Source: CAOJBM01 sp051872535
Lineage (GTDB): Bacteria > Bacillota_I > Bacilli_A > RF39 > UBA660
Length of the DNA: 50,801 bases
NCBI GenBank assembly: GCA_051872535.1
Contig: JBJEDY010000036.1
Location: 1-50,801 of the forward strand
Direction of reading: 5' to 3'
The translations under genes and the position numbers were made by a program. The notes under the pieces were generated by a model that saw only the letters and a list, made by a program, of their open reading frames with translations, made no database searches and was not told the DNA's origin. The first letter of the stretch is position 1, and each line of letters starts with the position of its first letter. Below, piece after piece: positions 1 to 7,668 of the stretch.

Positions 1-6
1 CACAAG

Positions 7-1587
7 TTAATTATTCAACATACTAAATTTATAGATAATTTCTATATTTCTATCTTTATCTATAATAATTTTATCAATTAAGGCTTGAATTAACTCTCTT
101 GATGGATTATCAATATCAATTAATTCTCTTATCTTATCTTCGTAATTTTTTAATTCTGACTTATTAACCTTCTTATCATTTTTTATATCTTGTAGGCTTT
201 GTATTTTTTCTCTTGTTCTAACTAAAGAATTTTCTGTTTCTCTAGAAATTCTTAAATACATTTCTTCAGATACTATTCCATTAAATTTATCTTGATATAG
301 CATATCTAACTTACTAATAAAGTCTTTTTCTTGCTTTCTTAAATCATTTATTTGATTATTAACATCACTATTATCTTTTTTGTTAATATTTTTAGATATT
401 TCAGATATATCTAATTTTTTCAAATACTTTTTACAAGTATTTTTAATAACTTCAAGTAATGCTTCTTCTAATTTATCATACGGGCTGAAATGAGGCTCAC
501 ACATTCTTCTTTTAGGATCTCTTGAATATCTATTACAATTAACAGTCCAATAGTCATGATTTTTTCTATAAGATACTGTTAAAGTATTACCACATTCCTT
601 ACAATATAATAAATTTTCAAATAATCTTTTATCTCTTTTAACAATATTAGATTTATTAGTCCTTTTAATATTATTTTGAACACTTTCAAATATAAATCTA
701 TCTACTAGTGCTTCATGAGTATTTTTAACTATATCCCAATTACTTTTAGGTAATGATTTTTTCTTTTTAGATTTATATGATACTTTAGTCTGTACACTTT
801 GTACCATATCACCTACATACATCTGATTTTTTAATATCTTTTTAACAGAAGAAATAGTCCACATAGGATTATATTTAGCTTTTGAATTAGGATTTTTTCT
901 TTTTAAACTACTTGGTGTTTTTATATTATTATCATTCAAATAAGTAGTTATTTCAGAAAGTCCTACTCCATTGTAAGCCATTTCAAATATCTTTTTTACT
1001 ACCCACGCATACTCCGGATCTGGTATTAAGTGTCCTTTATCATCTGGATCTCTTAGATATCCATAACTTGGAGCACTTCCAATAAATTTTCCATTTCTTC
1101 TTTTATCATTTAAAACATTACGTATTTTAACTGAGTTTTGTTTGCTATAAAAATCGTTACAAGCAAAGATAAATGTTGATGAATCATTGCTTGCTTGATT
1201 AACCGCATTATCATACCCTTCTAGCATAGAAATAAATCTTATTCCATTTTCCGGGAAGAAAGTTTCAACATAATAACCTGTTAAAATATGATCTCTACCT
1301 AATCTTGATAAATCTTTTACTATTACAAGATTAATTCTTCTGGCTTTAATATCTTCAATAAGTCTTTGGAATCCTGGTCTATCAAAAGTAGTACCTGAGT
1401 AACCATCATCTACATATTCATCTACGAAAATAAATCCTTTTTCTTTAATAAAATTCATTAGTATATTTCTTTGGTTAAGGACACTCTCACTTTCAGATTC
1501 GTAAGATTTGCCTTCATCAGCTTCTGATAATCTTATATAAATTCCTGCTTTATAGTATTCTGGCATCTCTTTTAAAGTGTTATACAA
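7..1587 (-). CDS. Large serine recombinase (resolvase/integrase)
   Basis: A site-specific recombinase that would integrate and excise the element. The N-terminal resolvase domain has the catalytic serine in YIRLSEAD (about residue 21 from the chosen start), the GYSGTTFDRPGF segment and VIVKDLSRLGRD. A Recombinase domain follows (about 155-260), then a zinc-ribbon with CKEC and two later cysteines (about 330-370) and a long coiled-coil region near the C-terminus. The frame is open up to a TTG at 1626. I chose the internal TTG at 1587, about 526 aa, because AGAAAGGAG lies 7 nt upstream and the catalytic domain begins just after it. The stop is at position 7, so the flanking att site is outside the window. 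The size fits a compact member of the family; TnpX is larger. Confidence 0.93.
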   Translation of the reverse strand: MYNTLKEMPEYYKAGIYIRLSEADEGKSYESESESVLNQRNILMNFIKEKGFIFVDEYVDDGYSGTTFDRPGFQRLIEDIKARRINLVIVKDLSRLGRDHILTGYYVETFFPENGIRFISMLEGYDNAVNQASNDSSTFIFACNDFYSKQNSVKIRNVLNDKRRNGKFIGSAPSYGYLRDPDDKGHLIPDPEYAWVVKKIFEMAYNGVGLSEITTYLNDNNIKTPSSLKRKNPNSKAKYNPMWTISSVKKILKNQMYVGDMVQSVQTKVSYKSKKKKSLPKSNWDIVKNTHEALVDRFIFESVQNNIKRTNKSNIVKRDKRLFENLLYCKECGNTLTVSYRKNHDYWTVNCNRYSRDPKRRMCEPHFSPYDKLEEALLEVIKNTCKKYLKKLDISEISKNINKKDNSDVNNQINDLRKQEKDFISKLDMLYQDKFNGIVSEEMYLRISRETENSLVRTREKIQSLQDIKNDKKVNKSELKNYEDKIRELIDIDNPSRELIQALIDKIIIDKDRNIEIIYKFSMLNN

Positions 1588-1606
1588 GTTTACTCTCCTT
1601 TCTGAT

Positions 1607-1626
1607 TGTATAACAACTAAAGCCAA
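1607..1626 (-). repeat. 20-bp repeat, left copy, inverted relative to 8041-8060
   Basis: Read on the minus strand this is TTGGCTTTAGTTGTTATACA. The plus strand at 8041 reads TTGGCTTTAATTGTTATACA, so 19 of 20 bases match in inverted orientation. This copy lies between the recombinase promoter and its Shine-Dalgarno sequence. The other copy lies 14 bp inside the amidase junction. Flanking bases do not match. It could be a recombinase binding site shared by the promoter and the attachment arm, or one end of an invertible unit. Confidence 0.6.
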
Positions 1627-1630
1627 TTAA

Positions 1631-1636
1631 ATTATA
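1631..1636 (-). promoter_or_regulatory. -10 box of the recombinase promoter
   Basis: TATAAT on the minus strand, about 45 bp upstream of the chosen TTG start. The surrounding block GTGTTATAATT followed by ATT and GC resembles the -10 region of the winged-helix operon promoter near 2629 (16 of 20 bases match). I see no good -35 hexamer. Confidence 0.5.
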
Positions 1637-1664
1637 ACACATAAATTTAATTAAGAGCATGCTG

Positions 1665-1757
1665 TCAGTCACTATTTATCACGCTGTTTATAAATTTAGT
1701 TACCAAATCTGTAAAATTAGGAGAATCATCTTTGAAAGTTTCTGTTATATTAAACAT
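1665..1757 (-). CDS. 30-residue small ORF with strong SD
   Basis: An ATG at 1757 is preceded by GAGGTGG with about 5 nt spacing. It opens a 30-codon frame beginning MFNITETFKDD and ending at TGA. It lies 33 bp after the winged-helix gene and just before the recombinase, in the same direction, so it is probably in the same transcript. The peptide has no recognisable domain and no membrane segment. It could be a small regulator such as an excision or directionality factor, but that is only position-based guessing. Confidence 0.45.
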   Translation of the reverse strand: MFNITETFKDDSPNFTDLVTKFINSVINSD

Positions 1758-1790
1758 AAGCCACCTCATTTAATTTTATGAGTGGACTAT

Positions 1791-2318
1791 TCATAATATA
1801 TCTTCCTCCTTTTCTATAAAATCTTTCAATAAATTCTCCATTTCTTCTTGTTCTTCTATAGTTGCAACACTAGATTTAATAGGAATACCATGCCAATACT
1901 CTATACCATTTTCATCAACATAATAAATTTTATCTAATATATCTTTTTTATTTTTATTATATTTATTATCATGGTTAAAATTATTTTGAATACTAGCATT
2001 AATATTTCCTTGAATACTTGTTATTCTTTTCTTTAATGCTTCAGATAATCTGATTATTCTTTTTGAATTATTTGTTTCACTATTATTTATTTCTATATCA
2101 ATATATCCAAATTTTGATAAACTACTTATACTCTTTGAAACTGTTGGTTTTGTGCAGTTAAATTTATTCATAAAATATCTATTAGTAGGCCAACAATAGC
2201 CATTTTTCTTACATAGTGACACTAGTTCAATTAACAATAACCTTTCAAAGTAAGTAAGACGATTATCTCCTAATACTGATTCTGGTAATACTAAACTAAT
2301 AAATGGTTCTTTTTCCAT
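1791..2318 (-). CDS. Winged helix-turn-helix protein (HTH_36-like)
   Basis: A DNA-binding protein of about 175 aa. Residues 1-90 have the pattern of HTH_36 proteins (LTYFERLLLIELVSLC, then WPTNRYFMNKF and KPTVSKSISSLSKFGYI), as found in replication initiators and first genes of phages and integrative elements. The C-terminal third is Asn/Lys-rich, then acidic (EEQEEMENLLKDF). Two ATG codons are adjacent. I prefer the second, at 2318, because GGAG lies 5 nt upstream. The gene sits behind a long structured leader, and a 20-codon SD-led leader ORF overlaps its start. It may regulate its own operon or act in replication or transfer; the sequence does not decide. Confidence 0.75.
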   Translation of the reverse strand: MEKEPFISLVLPESVLGDNRLTYFERLLLIELVSLCKKNGYCWPTNRYFMNKFNCTKPTVSKSISSLSKFGYIDIEINNSETNNSKRIIRLSEALKKRITSIQGNINASIQNNFNHDNKYNKNKKDILDKIYYVDENGIEYWHGIPIKSSVATIEEQEEMENLLKDFIEKEEDIL

Positions 2319-2358
2319 CATATCTCCAATATAAGATTATCAAGTTTAGTAGTTCCAT
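2296..2358 (-). CDS. 20-residue leader peptide overlapping the winged-helix gene
   Basis: An ATG at 2358 has a nearly perfect AAAGGAGG 5 nt upstream, stronger than that of the following gene. The 20-codon frame starts MELLNLIILYW and ends at TAG, 23 bp inside the winged-helix gene in another frame. This is the layout expected for translational coupling or a leader peptide. There is no independent protein evidence. Confidence 0.4.
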   Translation of the reverse strand: MELLNLIILYWRYDGKRTIY

Positions 2359-2400
2359 GTTATCCTCCTTTCTTTACCAGCCTTTTTAGGAACACGTAAA

Positions 2401-2483
2401 AAGAACTGAACACATTAGTCCATAACAAAAACAAGGGGATTTTTTCCAATCTTGTTTGTTGGATTAATATGTACTCAGTTCTT
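2401..2483 (-). promoter_or_regulatory. Long imperfect hairpin in the leader of the winged-helix operon
   Basis: Seen: AAGAACTGA (2401-2409) pairs with TCAGTTCTT (2475-2483). The next 13 bases pair with 2460-2472 with two imperfect positions, and AAAAACAAG (2427-2435) pairs with 2451-2459. The structure spans 83 nt. On the minus strand it is followed by TTCTTTTT and lies between a promoter (2629-2656) and the SD at about 2365, so it could be an attenuator or a structured leader RNA. It could also act as DNA, for example in transfer or replication. This is the main content of the 2359-2692 gap. Confidence 0.55.
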
Positions 2484-2601
2484 CACTGATTAATTATTTA
2501 TACATTACTCTTAATGCATAATATAACTTTTTTTAATTTCATTTTCTTCATTAATAGCTATTATTTTTTCTTATTTTATATTTATATATATTTAAATGTA
2601 C

Positions 2602-2623
2602 TAGCCACATTCCCGTATGGCTA
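2602..2623. promoter_or_regulatory. Operator-like palindrome TAGCCA-N10-TGGCTA
   Basis: A perfect 6-bp inverted repeat with a 10-bp centre overlaps the expected start of transcription of the 2629-2656 promoter. The position suits a repressor operator or a short 5' hairpin. The regulator is unknown. The element's own winged-helix protein is a candidate. Confidence 0.4.
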
Positions 2624-2628
2624 ATATA

Positions 2629-2683
2629 ATTATAACACCAATTACTTTTATTTCAATAAGTAATCGTTCGACAATATTCGACA
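2629..2683 (-). promoter_or_regulatory. Promoter of the winged-helix operon with upstream direct repeats
   Basis: On the minus strand TTGAAA (2651-2656) is followed after 16 bp by TATAAT (2629-2634). Immediately upstream, TTCGACA occurs twice with an exact 10-bp period (2667-2673 and 2677-2683), one helical turn apart, as expected for binding sites on one DNA face. The transcript would read leftward through the long hairpin into the leader peptide and the winged-helix gene. Confidence 0.6.
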
Positions 2684-2692
2684 AATAATTCA

Positions 2693-3592
2693 CTATTTTT
2701 CATGTTTATTCATTAATATATCAATTTTATCAAACCAATCACTTGTATGATTAACTTTATCTATAACGTCCGGCGTTGATAATACTTCTTGTTTGGATAA
2801 TTGAGATAGCTCTTTCCATTTATCCTTTGGAACAACATAAGTTGCATTTCCATAGTAACCATTTTCCAAAAAACAAGTATTTTTGAAAACAAATGCATAG
2901 TAACCAGTAAAGCCACCAGAGCCAACAAATATCTCAGATGGGTTATAAGAATTTAAAGTATCTAATCTTAATTGATTATAATCAGGTCTTTTTTTCTTTT
3001 TACTCTCCTTTTCTCTATTAATACTTGTTAATGCTATAACTCTAACACCAGGTGGTAATAATTCCCAATTACATCTTTTTATTTTATTATGTACATCAAT
3101 TAAATCTAAATCTTCATTAAATATTTCACAAAAGCCAAATATTTCCAAAAACATATTAATAGTCTGCTTTATTATTTCTTTATCTGTTTTTAAATCTATA
3201 TTTGCTAATATAAAAGATTCTCCAGAATTATTTTTGGCTAATAAAAATTCTATATTACTAGCAGGAATTTCAACTCTAGGATATACTTTTCTCGATATAT
3301 CAAAGTAATTTCCATGCTCGTTGCCACCCCAATCTTGCCAAGTCCAATAAATAGTATTTATTACCCTATCTTCCTTAGGTTTTGTTTTATCTGGAAACGA
3401 ATAACCATTTGAATTTCTGTTACAATTTATGCCAAATTCAGGGGATGGTTGTATAGCAGTTCCTTCTACAAATTCTTTTATACCTAATTTTTCATATTCA
3501 TTATTTGTAACATGAATACCTATTTTTATATTATCATCCTTATACTTATCTAAAAAGTCTAATGATATTATTCTTTTTTTACTTATAATCAT
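2693..3592 (-). CDS. Unrecognised 299-aa protein of the mobile element
   Basis: A soluble protein of 299 aa with no signal peptide or membrane segment. I chose the ATG at 3592 because GGAGG lies 7 nt upstream. The frame also runs to a GTG at 3628. The central region is rich in Trp and Gly (TIYWTWQDWGGNEHG). The C-terminal third has a compact patterned segment (GGFTGYYAFVF, GNATYVVPKDKW, then K-rich, then DWFDKI) of the kind I associate with uncharacterised proteins in defence neighbourhoods, but I cannot name a family. It lies downstream of the R-M genes and the small basic ORF, and is separated from the winged-helix operon by a promoter. A defence or element-maintenance role is inference from position only. 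Confidence 0.7.
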   Translation of the reverse strand: MIISKKRIISLDFLDKYKDDNIKIGIHVTNNEYEKLGIKEFVEGTAIQPSPEFGINCNRNSNGYSFPDKTKPKEDRVINTIYWTWQDWGGNEHGNYFDISRKVYPRVEIPASNIEFLLAKNNSGESFILANIDLKTDKEIIKQTINMFLEIFGFCEIFNEDLDLIDVHNKIKRCNWELLPPGVRVIALTSINREKESKKKKRPDYNQLRLDTLNSYNPSEIFVGSGGFTGYYAFVFKNTCFLENGYYGNATYVVPKDKWKELSQLSKQEVLSTPDVIDKVNHTSDWFDKIDILMNKHEK

Positions 3593-3648
3593 ATTTATTC
3601 CTCCATTAATTATTTTTGGAGCAACCACATACTTAGATTAATTAATTT

Positions 3649-3726
3649 CTACTTTTTATGTGTACCAGGTCTACATCTATTATGAGCCTTAACATGAACT
3701 GACTTATTGCATTTTTTCTTTGCCAT
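3649..3726 (-). CDS. 25-residue basic peptide, or the tail of a longer small membrane protein
   Basis: An ATG at 3726 has AAAGGAGGT 7 nt upstream and opens a 25-codon frame (starts MAKKKCNKSVHVKAH, ends PGTHKK) rich in Lys, His and Arg with two Cys. The frame remains open upstream. A longer 69-aa version would start at an ATG at 3858 (GGAG only 3 nt before it) and would add one hydrophobic segment (FMTFVIPAIISI). The strong internal SD makes me favour the short form, but both could be made. No family is recognised. It lies between the R-M terminator and the 299-aa gene on the same strand. Confidence 0.45.
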   Translation of the reverse strand: MAKKKCNKSVHVKAHNRCRPGTHKK

Positions 3727-3949
3727 ATATTTTACCTCCTTTTCATTTAAACTCGAACAATAGAATTTTTTTATGATCAATGACTTGATTTTGTCTTTTT
3801 TTTCTGTTATGCTAATAATAGCAGGAATGACAAAAGTCATGAATATAGTCAAATTCATATTCTCCTGTAATTTTTCATTTTCTAACATTTTGTTTGTTAG
3901 TCTTTGATTTTCGTTTAGTATGGTGGCTGCAACCACTTATACAAAAGTA

Positions 3950-3984
3950 AAAGCATTTGTTTATCTCGAAACAAATGCTTTTTT
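3950..3984 (-). terminator. Hairpin terminator after the R-M specificity gene
   Basis: A 13-bp perfect stem (3950-3962 with 3969-3981) and a 6-nt loop. T-rich tracts flank both sides, so it may work in either direction. It lies 135 bp after the specificity gene. The 3985-4118 stretch holds no gene that I can see. Confidence 0.7.
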
Positions 3985-4118
3985 ATATTACATCATTAAC
4001 AAGATAAACTCAGGTACTATTACTTCCGTATAATTGCATATTATCATAAAAATAGAATTAATGCAATAGCACTCTGTACTTTATATTGCTAAATTATAAG
4101 GTTATACTTTATTAATTT

Positions 4119-5102
4119 TCATAGCAAATTAGAATATGGTAATTTTTTTATAAATAATTCCATTGAATTCCAATCAATTTCGTTATTTTTATCAACTGGC
4201 AAATATAATTTTTCTTTTTTTATTCTATTTTGTGCCCTTTTGCGTGAGTATTCATATTTATCTAAATAATAATTCAATATAGTTTGTAAATAAACAGCAG
4301 TATAAATATTTAGTTTATTTTTATATTTATCTCTTATTTCTAATATTTCAACATGATCAGATCCAATGAATTTTTCCTGTTGATAAAAAGATTTCCCATC
4401 AGTTGCGCTATCAACAGTAAAAACGTTCCCATTTTCCGAATACTCATTGTGAAATCCACTAAATCCAAAATTTTTATTAGAAGTTGTTATATAATAATAA
4501 TCACCTGAAATTAATAGTTTTGAACTTATCCTTTTATTTATACTCCTAACATTAAAAACTTGTGTTATAGGTATCTCTACACAATTATTTGGCAAAGAAA
4601 TATCCATATTTCTTTTTTGTAATTTTCTGTCATCCCATTTAGCATTAGGAATTATTTTATCCATAAAATTTTCAATATAATTCCAATTAACTTTACCTTC
4701 ATTATCAATAGGCAATTTTATATAATCTTTTGATATTCTCTTATCAGACATTTCCCTATTAAAAAAATAATTATCGCCCAATTTTTCTAATAAAGTTATT
4801 AAATACATAGCTATTTTTTTTGTTAAAGTTCTATCCTTTAACCACATAACTGTCACATGATCACTAGCAACAAATTCATAATCATGATAAAAGGTTGCAC
4901 CTACGCTGCCACTATTTGCAATAGTAATACAATTTTTATATATTTTCATATATTTAGGTGGATTTATATAATTATCTATTCCATTATTGAACTTTGTTGA
5001 GGATACATATGCAATATCACCATCAACCTGATTTAATCTGATTAATCTTTTACCTCTAGAATGATAAAAAATATCATCTATTAAAAAATATTTATACTTC
5101 AT
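4119..5102 (-). CDS. BcgI-like R-M specificity (S/B) subunit
   Basis: The DNA-recognition subunit of the two-gene R-M system. It is an internal duplication. Each half has a GxxGxxFY...SDHV core (SDHV at about residues 83-86 and 251-254, numbered from the first ATG) and ends with the same closing motif (LPIDNEGKVNW at 133 and LPVDKNNEIDW at 304). Two target-recognition domains imply a split recognition sequence. The length is close to the known BcgI B subunit (about 340 aa). The first ATG at 5111 touches the GGAGG sequence, so I chose the fourth codon, at 5102, 9 nt after it. It overlaps the end of the methylase-nuclease gene by 11 bp, which suggests coupled translation. This type of subunit normally also acts with the methylase for modification. 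Confidence 0.9.
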   Translation of the reverse strand: MKYKYFLIDDIFYHSRGKRLIRLNQVDGDIAYVSSTKFNNGIDNYINPPKYMKIYKNCITIANSGSVGATFYHDYEFVASDHVTVMWLKDRTLTKKIAMYLITLLEKLGDNYFFNREMSDKRISKDYIKLPIDNEGKVNWNYIENFMDKIIPNAKWDDRKLQKRNMDISLPNNCVEIPITQVFNVRSINKRISSKLLISGDYYYITTSNKNFGFSGFHNEYSENGNVFTVDSATDGKSFYQQEKFIGSDHVEILEIRDKYKNKLNIYTAVYLQTILNYYLDKYEYSRKRAQNRIKKEKLYLPVDKNNEIDWNSMELFIKKLPYSNLL

Positions 5103-7119
5103 TATGTTCATCCTCCATCAAGTCATTTGCTGAGGCATTATTTTCTTGAAGTATTTCAAGCAAATCTATTTCATTTAAATCTTTATCTAATAAATTCAAA
5201 TCTTTTTTTGTGTTAAATATAACAAATTCTTTCACAGTTTTTTCAAAATCGCTTATTGATAATTTATCAAACTCAACTTTTGAAAAGGCTTGTATCAGCC
5301 ATTCATCGTTTTCTTGTATTTTAACAAAAACATTCTTTATTTCATCAATGTTTTTAGGATTCCTATAATAAGGCGCATCAATATCTTTTAATAATTTATT
5401 TTTAATATCATTCCATTTATTATAGACATCTCTACGACCTTTTTTCTTTGCTAACTCAAATCCATCATCTTTTAAATTATAAAATACTACTGGATTGTTA
5501 TAATCATGTGCTTTATTGGTTTCTATTACTATAATGGAACTACCAGTTGAAGCATTAGGTTGGAACAAATCTTTTGGCATATTTATAACCGCCTTAAGGG
5601 TATTATTTTTAAGAAGATTATTTCTAATTTCATTTTCTCCCATAAATGTTTGCGGTGGGGCTATCATAACAACATATCTGCTACATAATCTGCACATTTT
5701 TTCAAGAAAACTTATTTCTTTCATCCATGGTTTTTTATTTTTGGTTTTAGAATTCTTATCACCTTTAAATTTTTGTAATTCATTATAATCTGTAAATGAA
5801 CCAGAATAAGGTGGATTTATAAAACCAATTGTTGGTTTACTACCTATTTCTTTACATTTCTTTTCAAAATTGATATCAAATTCTTCTGAGAAAAAATCAT
5901 AATTTAAAATGTTTGATTTTCCATCTCCTCTAAATAACATATTTGATATAGCTAAAATATACATATGAGGTTTAAGTTCATTTCCTAACAATTGATATTT
6001 TCTAACATGCTCTATGCCTTTAGAGTCAGTTTGTAAGTCAAACAATTTGTTCATTCCAGCAATTAAGAATGATCCAGTGCCACAGCAAGAATCAAAAATA
6101 ACATCATTCTTTTTTAAATCTATTAAATTTGTAAATAAATCTGTAACATGTTCAGGCGTTAATACTATTCCTGATTGTACATCTACTATACCGGCATACC
6201 TTAAAAATTCCTGATAAAATTTTCCTATAATATCATAATTGTGACGTGTTTCAAATAAAGGAATTACATCATCACGTAATATCGTTAAAATAGTTTTTAT
6301 AGTATCACTTTCTAATAATACTTTTTCACTAGATAACGCTCCGAATTTTGACATTATCATATCAATTTTTTCTTTTGGTAAATTTTCTCCATCTTCACCT
6401 AAAATATCTGGAACAACTATACCTATTTGCTTCATTAATTGCTTTGGACTGTATTCTTCAAATTGTTCTCTAAATGTATTCCTATATTTGGAATTTTTAG
6501 ATTCAAACAATGCTATGAGCAAAATACTTAATAACGTTGGTCTCTCATCTTCTTTAACATCATATAAAAGATTATTAATAGTACTTGAAGCCTGAGAAAT
6601 ACGAGAAGATATTTCTTCTAAATTTAAATTATCAAACAATGCTAAATAATCTTTTTCATTATGAATTTCATTAATATTCATATCAATAATTTTATCTATT
6701 TGTATATAAAAAGTATCTATCCTATAACCATATTCAATATCCATATCACCTGATATTGCAAGTCCTAAAATATTCCACGAACGTAAATTAATAAGTGCTT
6801 TATTTATTTCAGGAGAAATAGCGCCATAGCTTTCTAACGTTCCTGGTATAAAACAATTCAAATAATGTTTTATTTGTGGAATTGCTTCTTTTTCGTGTTG
6901 TGCAATAGTAGATTTCAACTCTACTAAAATTAATAATTTTTTCTTTTCATTAACGTATATAAAATCAGGCAAGCCAATATGTCCGCTCTTATTTTTTGAA
7001 GAATGATCTAATATAGTATTAATATCCTTATTTTCACATAATTCCTTCCATTGATTTTCAAAATCCAAAGTCAATAAATGCTTATATAAATCTAAAAATG
7101 TTTTATCATTTCTTGCCAT
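5092..7119 (-). CDS. BcgI-like fused restriction endonuclease / N6-adenine methyltransferase
   Basis: A 675-aa protein combining cleavage and methylation. The N-terminus has a PD-(D/E)xK-like pattern: PDFIY (P51-D52), a short strand, then LVELKS (E67, K69). The C-terminal half is a gamma-class N6-adenine methylase with the SAM motif DSCCGTGSF (343-351) and the catalytic NPPY (435-438). The nuclease-methylase fusion plus a separate two-domain specificity gene of about 330 aa matches the BcgI architecture (A subunit about 640 aa), not classical type I R-M, and no hsdR-like helicase is present. The ATG at 7119 has GAGGTGA upstream, with a TATAAT near 7143. A BcgI-like enzyme would cut on both sides of its site; that is family knowledge, not tested here. 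Confidence 0.9.
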   Translation of the reverse strand: MARNDKTFLDLYKHLLTLDFENQWKELCENKDINTILDHSSKNKSGHIGLPDFIYVNEKKKLLILVELKSTIAQHEKEAIPQIKHYLNCFIPGTLESYGAISPEINKALINLRSWNILGLAISGDMDIEYGYRIDTFYIQIDKIIDMNINEIHNEKDYLALFDNLNLEEISSRISQASSTINNLLYDVKEDERPTLLSILLIALFESKNSKYRNTFREQFEEYSPKQLMKQIGIVVPDILGEDGENLPKEKIDMIMSKFGALSSEKVLLESDTIKTILTILRDDVIPLFETRHNYDIIGKFYQEFLRYAGIVDVQSGIVLTPEHVTDLFTNLIDLKKNDVIFDSCCGTGSFLIAGMNKLFDLQTDSKGIEHVRKYQLLGNELKPHMYILAISNMLFRGDGKSNILNYDFFSEEFDINFEKKCKEIGSKPTIGFINPPYSGSFTDYNELQKFKGDKNSKTKNKKPWMKEISFLEKMCRLCSRYVVMIAPPQTFMGENEIRNNLLKNNTLKAVINMPKDLFQPNASTGSSIIVIETNKAHDYNNPVVFYNLKDDGFELAKKKGRRDVYNKWNDIKNKLLKDIDAPYYRNPKNIDEIKNVFVKIQENDEWLIQAFSKVEFDKLSISDFEKTVKEFVIFNTKKDLNLLDKDLNEIDLLEILQENNASANDLMEDEHNEV

Positions 7120-7150
7120 ATCATATCACCTCTACATAATAAATTATATC

Positions 7151-7372
7151 ATGTCAAGTAAAAAAAGAAAAGAGTTTGGCCAACAAAATGTAACATTTTA
7201 TTTTAAAGATGTAAATCTATTAATAAACGATCAAGGGTTTGGGACACTTCCCACAAAAGAATTTCGTGCGGGAGTACAAATTCAGTGCTGGCTAGACAAT
7301 GGATTTACTCCCAAAATAATTAGTTGCACTAAAAAACTCTATCAATTTGATTCGATAGAGTTCTCTTTTTAA
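7151..7372 (+). CDS. Possible 73-aa protein, divergent from the R-M genes
   Basis: An ATG-initiated frame starts 31 bp from the R-M start, on the opposite strand. It begins MSSKKRKEFGQQ and contains FRAGVQIQCWLDNGFTPK. No SD is visible, which weakens the call. The composition (Cys, Trp, Gly) looks more protein-like than a chance AT-rich frame. The last codons form the hairpin at 7335-7370. It is not a helix-turn-helix C protein. Its function is unknown. Confidence 0.4.
   Translation: MSSKKRKEFGQQNVTFYFKDVNLLINDQGFGTLPTKEFRAGVQIQCWLDNGFTPKIISCTKKLYQFDSIEFSF
7335..7370 (+). terminator. Hairpin terminator between convergent genes
   Basis: AACTCTATC (7335-7343) pairs perfectly with GATAGAGTT (7354-7362), followed by CTCTTTTT on the plus strand and preceded by an A-run that becomes a T-run on the minus strand. 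It may serve both the 73-aa ORF and the leftward TnpV operon, whose last gene ends at 7369. Confidence 0.75.
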
Positions 7373-7668
7373 AAAAATTTCTTTAGTATCATTGGATTAT
7401 CTTTTTCTATTTTTAAATTATATTTTATTCTTAATATCTTCTTTATAGATGGTATAAGTTTATTTATATCACATCTTACATTAAATACATCTATTGCAGA
7501 GTTAATATGATTATAAAGTGGTGCTTTAGATAATGCTTTCTTGTAAAAACTATCTGCTATATAGAAGGCTACTACATCTGGTATTATAAATTCTTTTAGA
7601 AAGTTATCATAATTAATGCATACAGGTAAATATATTCTTTCAAATTCTTCATCAGTTATATCACACAT
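7369..7668 (-). CDS. Unrecognised 99-aa protein, cotranslated with TnpV
   Basis: The ATG at 7668 lies 8 bp inside the end of the TnpV gene, so the pair is probably translationally coupled. The protein is soluble, with an acidic N-terminus (MCDITDEEFERIY), a mixed middle (IPDVVAFYIADSFYKKAL) and a basic C-terminus (KKILRIKYNLKI). I do not recognise a family. Its partnership with tnpV suggests a mobile-element accessory protein. Confidence 0.65.
   Translation of the reverse strand: MCDITDEEFERIYLPVCINYDNFLKEFIIPDVVAFYIADSFYKKALSKAPLYNHINSAIDVFNVRCDINKLIPSIKKILRIKYNLKIEKDNPMILKKFF

Noticed and set aside
1245..1260. TTTTCCGGGAAG in the recombinase gene as a further Noc-binding sequence
   Set aside because: Three differences from ATTTCCCGGGAAAT; not counted.
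7141..7160. TTGACA next to TATAAT on the minus strand upstream of the R-M gene
   Set aside because: Only 3 bp separate them, so they cannot be -35 and -10 of one promoter; only the TATAAT was considered.
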